Assembly: GCA_020629095.1 (NCBI GenBank)
Contig: JAHDDZ010000022.1
Span: 5,534-10,982 of the forward strand
Direction: 5' to 3'
Source of the DNA: Candidatus Altimarinota bacterium
GTDB lineage: Bacteria; Patescibacteriota; Gracilibacteria; UBA4473
Length of the DNA: 5,449 nt
Shown here: positions 1 to 5,028 of the stretch, one piece after another
How positions within the stretch are numbered: the stretch's first letter is position 1
Layout: every line of letters starts with the position of its first letter
The notes under the pieces: model-generated
Database searches by the model: none
What the model was told of the DNA's origin: nothing
Seen by the model: the letters and a program-made list of their open reading frames with translations, nothing else
Position numbers and translations under genes: made by a program

Positions 1-968
1 ACGCTCAGCAGGTGTCGAATGTATGCCCGAGAGTAGCGGCTTGCGGGGCCTTTTGTGAGGTCGCAAATCGGACGTTTATCTTCTGCATATTTTGCATTGC
101 CAATTCTCAGCGCGCCCTCCCACGAATACGCAATGCCATGCCGCGCGTTGCGCATGGGCAGTACACAATCAAAGCAGTCAACGCCCCGACTAATCGCCTG
201 CAGCAGGTTGGTTGGCGTGCCAACCCCCATCAGGTACCGCACCTTATCTTCTGGCAGTTTTGGGGCCATTTCGTCCAGTACCTTATACATCTCCTCCTCA
301 GGCTCACCAACGGCCAAACCGCCCAGCGCATAGCCATCAAAACCGACTTCCAGCAGCTGTTTCAGGCTCTGCTCGCGCAGCTCTGGAAAGCTTCCGCCTT
401 GTACAATTCCAAACAGCAGCGCATCATTTTGCAGTCGTTGGTGCTCGTCTTTGCTGCGTTTTGCCCAGGCGGTTGTACGCTCTACTGCTTTTTTAATGCG
501 CCAAAAGTCCCCGTCATTTGGCGGGCAATCGTCATAGCACATAATCATATCTGCCCCTAATTTGTGCTGAATTTGCATACTGCGCTCGGCATCCAGCCAC
601 ATCACGCCGCCGTCGACATGGTTCCAAAACTTCACGCCCTCATCCGTTATTTTTTTGCGTTTCAGGCTATATACCTGAAAGCCCCCACTGTCAGTCAAAA
701 TCGGATTATCCCAATGCGCAAAGCCATGTAGCCCGCCTTGTCCAGCCACCAGTTCTTCTCCAGGGCGCACCGCTAAGTGGTAGGTGTTACACAACAAAAC
801 CTGGGTGTTTAGCTCCTCCAGGTCGCGCGCGCTAACGCCCGCTTTTACTGCGCCGCGGGTTCCCACTACCATAAAAAAGGGAGTCTGGATTTCGCCTCGA
901 CGCGTTTTCAGCACACCTCTGCGCGCTTTGCCACTGGTTGAAATCAGCTGATACGCTGGTCCTTTCAT
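1..968 (-). CDS. tgt: Queuine/preQ1 tRNA-guanine transglycosylase, C-terminus cut off by window edge
   Basis: Exchanges guanine 34 in the anticodon of GUN tRNAs (Asp, Asn, His, Tyr) for a 7-deazaguanine in the cytoplasm. 322 codons are visible from ATG 968 and the frame is open to base 1; family members have about 370-390 residues. Visible signatures: TDSGGFQ with the general-base Asp (D93), YDDCPP near 150-160, GIVQGG, GGLAVGE (valine form, typical of bacterial preQ1-using enzymes), and FDCVLPMRNARHG with the nucleophile Asp (D267). The C-terminal YSRAYIRHL block is present (312-320), but the zinc motif CxCxxC expected just before it is missing; the stretch reads ICDLTKGPAS, with a single Cys (C302). 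It is the last visible gene of the aroA-unknown-recX-tgt series, 9 bases after recX. No Shine-Dalgarno sequence precedes the start. Assignment to the family is secure; full catalytic competence is less so because of the altered zinc site. Confidence 0.95.
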   Translation of the reverse strand, partial: MKGPAYQLISTSGKARRGVLKTRRGEIQTPFFMVVGTRGAVKAGVSARDLEELNTQVLLCNTYHLAVRPGEELVAGQGGLHGFAHWDNPILTDSGGFQVYSLKRKKITDEGVKFWNHVDGGVMWLDAERSMQIQHKLGADMIMCYDDCPPNDGDFWRIKKAVERTTAWAKRSKDEHQRLQNDALLFGIVQGGSFPELREQSLKQLLEVGFDGYALGGLAVGEPEEEMYKVLDEMAPKLPEDKVRYLMGVGTPTNLLQAISRGVDCFDCVLPMRNARHGIAYSWEGALRIGNAKYAEDKRPICDLTKGPASRYSRAYIRHLLS

Positions 969-974
969 GCTTGC

Positions 975-980
975 AGGCTA
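975..980 (-). promoter_or_regulatory. Possible -10-like hexamer ahead of tgt
   Basis: TAGCCT (980 to 975, minus strand) lies exactly six bases before the tgt ATG, the same geometry as the stronger promoters in this window, and its first three bases are the recX stop codon. It only matches the TAnnnT core, and no -35 is visible 16-17 bases upstream, so chance is a real possibility. Confidence 0.2.
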
Positions 981-1442
981 CTCATTTTCGGCCAAGGCGT
1001 CCAGCGCATTTGTGGTCTCGTCATATGAAAACCCCTTTTGTTGAAGTGTTTTTCGCACGTGCATTTTCTGCTCATATTCGCTCATTTCTGGTTTTTTTCG
1101 CACTATATCCCTCATCCGTTTTCGGGCTACAGCAGTGGCATTTTCTACTTTTTCATCATCTGCATATTCCGCAAGGCCGGCTTCTATCGCCTCTTTTTTA
1201 ACTCCTTTTTGCCGCAGTTTTTGGCGCATTTGCATAGCCCCCATGCGGGTTGTTAGCACCCAATGGCGCACCTGCGCACGGGCAAATCGTGTGTCTGACA
1301 GAGCATCCAGCTCTTCTAGCTCATCCAATAATTCTTCAAAATTCTCACTTGCTCCATATTTTTTTATCAGCTTTTTATCCATTTCTGCTCGGCACATTTC
1401 TCTTTTTGAAAGTAGAAAAATAGCATATTCTCGTGGCTTCAT
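978..1442 (-). CDS. recX: RecX family regulatory protein
   Basis: 154 residues, a normal length for RecX, a small all-helical cytoplasmic protein that binds RecA filaments and modulates recombination and the SOS response. Visible family pattern: an N-terminal repeat of the type AIFLLSKREMCRAEMDKKL (residues 7-25), then LDELEELDALSDTRFARA (about 39-56) with the LSD.RFA signature, RMGAMQMRQKLRQKGV (about 66-81), and a last related helix unit RKTLQQKGFSYDETTNAL (about 129-146). The start ATG (1442) overlaps the stop of the preceding gene in an ATGA arrangement, which suggests translational coupling; no clear Shine-Dalgarno sequence is seen. recA is not in the window, so the usual recA-recX pairing does not hold here at close range. 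The identification rests on the repeated helix pattern and the LSD.RFA motif and is fairly firm. Confidence 0.85.
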   Translation of the reverse strand: MKPREYAIFLLSKREMCRAEMDKKLIKKYGASENFEELLDELEELDALSDTRFARAQVRHWVLTTRMGAMQMRQKLRQKGVKKEAIEAGLAEYADDEKVENATAVARKRMRDIVRKKPEMSEYEQKMHVRKTLQQKGFSYDETTNALDALAENE

Positions 1443-2143
1443 TGGGCAAAAAATGTATACGATAGATTGTGCTCTGGGTGCCGAATGTCACTTAGCGTAT
1501 GGTTTCCGTGTGGGGTTTCGACTTTTATGCCTTGGGTTTCTGCTGGAAAAATGGTCAACAGGTGTGTCCCATTTATGGCTAATGCACGCGCCATTCGGCT
1601 ATTATTTGTGACACGGAGGGTGTTGACCCCAGCCACCAAATCACCAATGACCGATATATTTCCATCATTGATTTGCACAGATGCAGAGCCGGCTTTTTGT
1701 ATAACTTTTTCTGTGGCAGGCACCATTATTACAGGCTCTATTATAGTCTCAAGATGTTCTTCTGGTTCTTCAATAACTATGTTTTCTTGAGTCATATTTG
1801 CCTGCAACTGAGGGCTTTTTTGCATAACAGGCATTGTTCTTGCTGGTTCTTTTGGTACCGGATTTGTCTTTTTGGCAACTGGCTTTGGTTCAGAAAAAAG
1901 CTCTGCGGCACTTTCAAAAACAGGTGCGGGAACAGATCCATCGACTTCATCTTCTGCTATGGCTTTTGGAGTAATTTCATCTGAATACAAAAAAGGTTCA
2001 ATTTGAGTGTTTTTGTTTGTACTTACAACCTCAATCAGCTGCTCTGGTTTGCTATTTGAAACTACATTTCGTGACTCATTATATCGATTGCCGAGCAGCC
2101 ATCCGCCGCCAAACAAAACTAAAAGCAAGAGAATTCTTTTCAT
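1439..2143 (-). CDS. Membrane-anchored protein of unknown function with Pro/Glu-rich linker and C-terminal beta-type domain
   Basis: I do not recognise the family. From ATG 2143 it has 234 residues: MKR followed by a hydrophobic segment (about 4-18, ILLLLVLFGGGWLLG), best read as an N-terminal membrane anchor or uncleaved signal, since no lipobox Cys follows. Residues about 20-150 are low in complexity, rich in Pro, Glu, Lys and Ser, and probably a disordered spacer. The last 80 or so residues (from SASVQINDG) alternate in beta-strand fashion (GVNTLRVTNNS, ALAINGTHLLTIFPAET) and carry several His (GTH, PHGNH, RHPEH); the pattern is loosely cupredoxin- or immunoglobulin-like, but without Cys a type 1 copper site is unlikely. 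The start was chosen because a promoter at 2154-2181 would begin RNA about four bases before ATG 2143. Other in-frame starts are ATG 2155, ATG 2173 and TTG 2197; the last would overlap aroA. Lies between aroA and recX; probably exported and anchored outside the membrane. Confidence 0.75.
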   Translation of the reverse strand: MKRILLLLVLFGGGWLLGNRYNESRNVVSNSKPEQLIEVVSTNKNTQIEPFLYSDEITPKAIAEDEVDGSVPAPVFESAAELFSEPKPVAKKTNPVPKEPARTMPVMQKSPQLQANMTQENIVIEEPEEHLETIIEPVIMVPATEKVIQKAGSASVQINDGNISVIGDLVAGVNTLRVTNNSRMARALAINGTHLLTIFPAETQGIKVETPHGNHTLSDIRHPEHNLSYTFFAQ

Positions 2144-2153
2144 ATTCTTATGC

Positions 2154-2181
2154 ATTATACTGCCGAATGCCATAGTGGCAA
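2154..2181 (-). promoter_or_regulatory. Sigma70-type promoter for the unknown gene, recX and tgt
   Basis: TTGCCA (2181 to 2176) and TATAAT (2159 to 2154) are separated by 16 bases: five of six matches to the -35 consensus and a perfect -10. The promoter begins two bases after the aroA stop codon. The predicted first RNA base is about 2147, leaving a leader of about four bases before ATG 2143. It would let the unknown gene, recX and tgt be expressed independently of aroA. Confidence 0.65.
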
Positions 2182-2183
2182 AT

Positions 2184-3485
2184 CTATTCGAAGTCAATTG
2201 TGATGCCTAGTTCTGTGAGGCGATTCCAAAAACTAGGAATTGATTTTTTTGTACAGGTGGGGTCTATGATTGACATGCCATCAACAATGCAACCTAGAAT
2301 GCCAAAAGCCATGGCAATTCTATGGTCATCATATGTCTTGATTTGTGCCCCAAAAATGCCCGCTGGATTTCCAATAATTTCTATCCAGTCTTCTCCTATT
2401 GTTGTTTCCACGTTGCATTTTTGCAGCTCCGTTGCGAGAGCTAAGACTCGATCGCACTCTTTGTCGCGCAGGGTTCCCAGGCCAACCAATCGTGTTGTTC
2501 CCTTTGCCATAGCTGCCACAACGGCTACTGTCAGCGCGCTGTCGGGCATATTCCGTAGATCGAGTTCGCCGGCAGAAACAAGTGGCTGATTTTTCCCTCT
2601 ACTTATAGTTATTCTCTTTTCAAATGCGTTTTGATTCATTTCTGCGCCAAATTGCTCTAACACAAGTGGCAGCATAATATCTGCTTGTTCTGTTTGCAGT
2701 GGCACGTGGCTGACTGAAATGGGCACACCAGAAAGCGCACCAAGCGCCCAAAAGTAACCAGCGCCAGTCATATCAATTTCACAGACGAGGCTTTTTGCCC
2801 TATATTTTTGTGGTTTCACTTTCCAAAGACTATTCATTGGGCGGCTGATTTGAACCCCAGCTTCATGCATTATCGCCTGAGTCATGTGCGCATATGACTC
2901 ACTGGCAAGTACCCCCGTCATCCGCACTTCTATTCCACTCTGAAAAGCAGGTGCAGCTAGTAAAAGGGCGCTCAGAAACTGGCTCGATTTGCTTCCATCC
3001 AGCGTTACAACACCGCCCTCAAGTGTTTTGCCGATGACGTGCAGTGGCAAACTTCCTTCATTTTTCGTGTAATGAATTTCAGCACCTAGCTGCCGAAGTG
3101 CATCAACCAGCGCCCCAATTGGTCGTTCGCACAACCGCTCAGTTCCGTCCAATAGCCACTCGCCATCAGTAGTGGCTAGCAGCGCTAACAAAAATCGACT
3201 AACGGTTCCCGCAGCCCCACAATCGATTCGAACAAGGCCTTCTGGTGTTTTGTCTCGTTGCCCAATAGTATAGCCTTGAATGTCCTCTGAGACAGTCCAG
3301 CCAGCCTGCCATAAGCCAGCCGTGAGGAGCTTGGCATCCTCGGCCTCAGACGGGTTTTGTACTAATACATCGTGGGCTGTCAAGGCCCCGATGATAAGAC
3401 ACCGATTCACATAGCTCTTGCTGCCAGAAAGCTCTATCGGCAGCGGTTCTGAAAATTTTTTTGGGGTCAGGTGCGCAACGTGCAT
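2184..3485 (-). CDS. aroA: 3-phosphoshikimate 1-carboxyvinyltransferase (EPSP synthase)
   Basis: Cytoplasmic enzyme of the shikimate pathway; transfers the enolpyruvyl group of PEP to shikimate 3-phosphate. 433 residues, full length for the family (about 430). Two-domain signatures are all visible: GSKSYVNR (21-28, the K, S and R that bind substrate), CGAAGTVSR (89-97, counterpart of the PEP-site NAGTAMR loop), ERPIGALVDALRQLGA (from 120), SSQFLSALLLAAP (about 167-179), MPDSAL with the catalytic Asp (D315), RDKECDR (340-346), DDHRIAMAF (386-394) and CTKKSIPSFW near the C-terminus. Oddities: the usual Pro of PGSKS is Ser, and the residue after the loop Arg (Pro101 in the E. coli enzyme) is Phe98. 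First gene of the minus-strand unit. ATG 3485 has no Shine-Dalgarno sequence; a TATAAT six bases upstream predicts a leaderless mRNA. No other shikimate gene is in the window. Confidence 0.95.
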   Translation of the reverse strand: MHVAHLTPKKFSEPLPIELSGSKSYVNRCLIIGALTAHDVLVQNPSEAEDAKLLTAGLWQAGWTVSEDIQGYTIGQRDKTPEGLVRIDCGAAGTVSRFLLALLATTDGEWLLDGTERLCERPIGALVDALRQLGAEIHYTKNEGSLPLHVIGKTLEGGVVTLDGSKSSQFLSALLLAAPAFQSGIEVRMTGVLASESYAHMTQAIMHEAGVQISRPMNSLWKVKPQKYRAKSLVCEIDMTGAGYFWALGALSGVPISVSHVPLQTEQADIMLPLVLEQFGAEMNQNAFEKRITISRGKNQPLVSAGELDLRNMPDSALTVAVVAAMAKGTTRLVGLGTLRDKECDRVLALATELQKCNVETTIGEDWIEIIGNPAGIFGAQIKTYDDHRIAMAFGILGCIVDGMSIIDPTCTKKSIPSFWNRLTELGITIDFE

Positions 3486-3491
3486 ATCCGT

Positions 3492-3519
3492 ATTATAGAT
3501 ATAAAAAAAGACCGCGCAA
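3492..3519 (-). promoter_or_regulatory. aroA promoter, leaderless geometry
   Basis: A perfect -10 TATAAT (3497 to 3492) is followed by six bases and then ATG 3485, placing the predicted first RNA base on the A of the start codon. The best -35 is TTGCGC (3519 to 3514) at 16-base spacing, matching only the TTG core. This -35 sits in the loop and one arm of the terminator hairpin of the upstream RRM gene. Confidence 0.6.
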
Positions 3520-3532
3520 GGCGGTCTTTTTT
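3503..3532 (-). terminator. Rho-independent terminator of the RRM gene
   Basis: Perfect six-base-pair stem GACCGC (3510-3515) with GCGGTC (3521-3526), loop GCAAG, flanked by an A-run (3503-3509) on one side and a T-run (3527-3532) on the other, so the stem can extend by A-U pairs and the structure is symmetric. On the minus strand the hairpin is followed by a U-tract and begins about 16 bases after the RRM gene's stop codon. It could work in both directions, but no plus-strand gene runs into it. Confidence 0.9.
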
Positions 3533-3548
3533 CGAAGTGAAAAGGGGA

Positions 3549-3833
3549 TTAGAATCCGCCTCCGTCATTTCGTGGTGGTCGTGGTTTTGCCACGTTTACT
3601 TGCAAAGTTCGGCCTCCGAACTCTTTGCCGTCCCACATAGTGATGCCGTCTTGTGCGGCTTCAGCAGTTGCCATTTCAACGAACCCAAACCCTCGGCTTC
3701 GGCCGCTGAATTTGTCAGTTACAATAATAGCATCCAGCACTTCGCCAGCTGGAGTAAATGCCTCGATGAGGTCTTCGCGTGTAGTACTCCACGGCAAGCC
3801 GCTTACGTACAGTCGATTCTGTTGCTCTGTCAT
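3549..3833 (-). CDS. Small RRM-domain RNA-binding protein
   Basis: 94 residues, essentially one RNA recognition motif plus a short tail. RNP2 is LYVSGL (residues 8-13) and RNP1 is RGFGFVEM (47-54), with the aromatic residues at the standard RNA-stacking positions (Y9, F49, F51). Order follows the babbabb fold: strand 1 at 7-12, helix 1 at about 19-26, strands 2-3 at 32-54, helix 2 at about 56-66, strand 4 at about 76-82. The tail is PRPPRNDGGGF, a short basic Pro/Gly-rich end as in bacterial single-RRM proteins known from cyanobacteria and others, which bind single-stranded RNA; the target here is unknown. ATG 3833 is preferred because it places RNP2 at the usual position; an in-frame TTG at 3884 would add 17 residues and overlap the promoter. 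Monocistronic: divergent from the HIT gene and closed by its own terminator. Confidence 0.92.
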   Translation of the reverse strand: MTEQQNRLYVSGLPWSTTREDLIEAFTPAGEVLDAIIVTDKFSGRSRGFGFVEMATAEAAQDGITMWDGKEFGGRTLQVNVAKPRPPRNDGGGF

Positions 3834-3839
3834 AGTATG

Positions 3840-3845
3840 GTTATA
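3840..3845 (-). promoter_or_regulatory. -10-like hexamer placed for a leaderless RRM mRNA
   Basis: TATAAC (3845 to 3840) ends six bases before ATG 3833, so the predicted first RNA base is the start codon's A, as for aroA and the 5029 gene. No convincing -35 lies 16-18 bases upstream. It competes with the promoter candidate at 3857-3884. Confidence 0.4.
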
Positions 3846-3856
3846 AGAACACTCAT

Positions 3857-3884
3857 AGACTACACGTTCCTTTGTTTTTGGCAA
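3857..3884 (-). promoter_or_regulatory. Alternative promoter for the RRM gene
   Basis: TTGCCA (3884 to 3879) and TAGTCT (3862 to 3857) at 16-base spacing; the -35 and spacing equal those of the promoter at 2154-2181. It would give a leader of about 17 bases without a Shine-Dalgarno sequence. The -10 is weak (TAnnnT only). Confidence 0.4.
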
Positions 3885-3894
3885 ATCAATTTGC
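3881..3894. repeat. Perfect inverted repeat between the divergent RRM and HIT promoters
   Basis: GCAAAT, CA, ATTTGC: six-base arms with a two-base centre. Each arm overlaps the candidate -35 of one divergent promoter (TTGCCA leftward, TTGCTG rightward). It may be a regulator site or simply the result of two back-to-back -35 boxes. Confidence 0.5.
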
Positions 3895-3918
3895 TGTTTT
3901 CTCTCTTTTTGTTAGTCT
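3891..3918 (+). promoter_or_regulatory. Promoter of the HIT-miaA operon
   Basis: TTGCTG (3891-3896) and TAGTCT (3913-3918), 16 bases apart, with TG at 3910-3911 one base before the hexamer, which makes an extended -10 (TGnTAnnnT). The predicted first RNA base is about 3925, three bases before ATG 3928. Confidence 0.5.
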
Positions 3919-3927
3919 GTGGCTGAC

Positions 3928-4269
3928 ATGACATTTCTTCCGACAAACCCGTTTCTTGGCATCATAACTGGTAAAACACCGACTAAGGTTGTCTATGAAA
4001 CAGACACAGTTATGGCCTTTTATGATATTGCACCACAGGCAAAAACCCATATTCTTATCATCCCTAAGCGCGAACTCGTGACGGCAAAAGACATGACAGC
4101 AGATGATGCGCAGCTTATGGGCGAGCTCATTTTAGCGTCAAAGGTAATAGCGGAGGAGCTCGGGCTAGAGGGGTATAAACTGCACATGAACGTAGGTGAG
4201 GCTGGTGGGCAGGTTGTGCCGCACGTGCACCTGCATATGCTGAGTTCCGACTATGCATCAAGTCTTTAG
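3928..4269 (+). CDS. HIT (histidine triad) family protein, HINT-like
   Basis: 113 residues from ATG 3928. HIT proteins are small nucleotide-binding hydrolases or transferases; HINT-type members hydrolyse AMP-lysine or AMP-amide bonds. The active-site block GGQVVPHVHLHML (93-105) holds the triad H99, H101 and H103, preceded by the typical MNVGEAGGQ. Upstream, VYETDTVMAFYDIAPQAKTHILIIPKR (22-48) is the conserved strand region. The N-terminal CxxC-type motif of many HINT proteins (CIFCKI) is replaced by NPFLGI, so the zinc seen in some members is not expected. A GTG at 3919 would add three residues, but it directly abuts the -10 hexamer and would lie outside an RNA starting near 3925. The stop TAG overlaps the GTG candidate start of miaA by one base, so the two are probably cotranscribed. 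The substrate cannot be told. Confidence 0.92.
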   Translation: MTFLPTNPFLGIITGKTPTKVVYETDTVMAFYDIAPQAKTHILIIPKRELVTAKDMTADDAQLMGELILASKVIAEELGLEGYKLHMNVGEAGGQVVPHVHLHMLSSDYASSL

Positions 4270-5021
4270 TGGAGGGCGTTTTGCCACTTTCGCGCGGTGC
4301 TGTTTTTGACCAGATTGGAGCTTTTTTGGCAGCGAATAAAGAGGGAATTTTAGCCGTTGTGGGCACCACGGCTAGTGGCAAAACGGGGTTAGCGATTGAC
4401 ATTGCAATGCAGTTTGGGGGCGAGATTATTATCAGCGATAGTCGACAAATGTATGCATCAGCGCGTACGCTGACGGCCGCACCGACTGATGCAGAATTGG
4501 CGCAAGTGCTACACCACGGAGCGCTTATGCTGCCACCAGAGCGGCATTTCCAGGCAAAAGAATATCAGGATTTTGCTTATAGTGCGATAGAAAAACTGCA
4601 GGAAAAGGGAAGGCAAGTCGTGCTGTGTGGCGGTACTATGCTGTGGGTAGATGCCGTATTGCTGGGCTATTCATTTGACGAGGCAGTGCCAAATGCGCCG
4701 CGTTGGCCACAGCTGATCGTGGCGCCATGGTGGCCGCGGAGTGTGCTCTATGAACGGATTAACGATCGGACGCAACTGATGTATGAGCAAGGGGCGTTGG
4801 CTGAGGCAATTGAGTTAGCCAAAAATTATCCACACATGGCACATAATATGGAGACGTGCGTGGGCGTGCCGCAGGCGCGGCTAGTCTTGGCTGGTGAAAT
4901 GACCGAGGCAGAGTGGATTGCTGCCGTGGCGCAGGCGACACGAAATTATGCCAAGCGGCAACTGACCTGGTGGAGGGGGAGGGAAGAGGTCATTTGGCTG
5001 GACGCTGAAAGTGGTGTATAA
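4269..5021 (+). CDS. miaA: tRNA dimethylallyltransferase (IPP transferase), compact form
   Basis: Adds a dimethylallyl group from DMAPP to N6 of adenosine 37 in tRNAs that read codons starting with U. 250 residues from GTG 4269. Visible: P-loop GTTASGKT (32-39), DSRQMY with the catalytic Asp (D57), HH at 82-83, CGGTMLW (120-126), RINDRTQLMYEQGAL (163-177) and YAKRQLTWWR (227-236). Family members usually have about 300-315 residues. The deficit lies between GGTMLW and RINDR: about 40 residues here against about 100 in E. coli MiaA, so the helical insertion with the IHPND.QR..RALEV motif is absent. The ends and flanks read cleanly without a frameshift. TTG 4281 is an alternative start, with GGAGG five bases upstream; GTG 4269 overlaps the HIT stop (TAGTG). 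Family assignment is firm; activity is likely, but tRNA binding must differ. Confidence 0.92.
   Translation: MEGVLPLSRGAVFDQIGAFLAANKEGILAVVGTTASGKTGLAIDIAMQFGGEIIISDSRQMYASARTLTAAPTDAELAQVLHHGALMLPPERHFQAKEYQDFAYSAIEKLQEKGRQVVLCGGTMLWVDAVLLGYSFDEAVPNAPRWPQLIVAPWWPRSVLYERINDRTQLMYEQGALAEAIELAKNYPHMAHNMETCVGVPQARLVLAGEMTEAEWIAAVAQATRNYAKRQLTWWRGREEVIWLDAESGV
4271..4275 (+). promoter_or_regulatory. Shine-Dalgarno sequence favouring TTG 4281 as miaA start
   Basis: GGAGG lies five bases before an in-frame TTG (4281-4283). This is the only clear Shine-Dalgarno match at a suitable distance from a start in the window. Using TTG 4281 would shorten MiaA by four residues without touching the P-loop. 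Confidence 0.5.
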
Positions 5022-5022
5022 T
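4994..5022 (+). promoter_or_regulatory. Promoter of the 5029 gene inside the end of miaA
   Basis: TTGGCT (4994-4999) and TATAAT (5017-5022) are 17 bases apart, and six bases separate TATAAT from ATG 5029. The first RNA base is predicted to be the A of the ATG. The miaA stop codon TAA (5019-5021) lies within the -10 hexamer. Confidence 0.65.
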
Positions 5023-5028
5023 AGTGGT

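Noticed and set aside
12..560. Long plus-strand open frame opposite tgt
   Set aside because: It lies antisense to a clearly recognisable tgt, has a composition typical of a shadow frame and matches no protein pattern. Similar antisense frames over recX, aroA and miaA were dropped for the same reason.
2144..2197. Longer form of the membrane-anchored protein starting at TTG 2197, ATG 2173 or ATG 2155
   Set aside because: TTG 2197 overlaps the end of aroA. All three lie upstream of the predicted RNA start near 2147, and MKR plus the hydrophobic stretch from 2143 is a typical anchor start. ATG 2155 overlaps the TATAAT itself.
3830..3856. Eight-residue leader reading frame whose TGA overlaps the RRM start codon
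   Set aside because: Its ATG lies upstream of the RNA start predicted from either promoter candidate, and so short a frame is expected by chance.
3834..3884. N-terminal extension of the RRM protein from TTG 3884
   Set aside because: It adds residues unlike any RRM protein, covers both promoter candidates and the palindrome arm, and needs a rare start codon, while ATG 3833 gives the normal domain boundary.
3919..3927. GTG 3919 as the HIT protein start
   Set aside because: It directly follows the -10 hexamer, so an RNA from this promoter would not contain it; ATG 3928 fits better. The difference is only three residues.
4269..5021. miaA as a frameshifted or decayed gene
   Set aside because: The reading frame is continuous, the N-terminal and C-terminal motifs are in one frame and intact, and the loss is a clean internal absence of one structural block.
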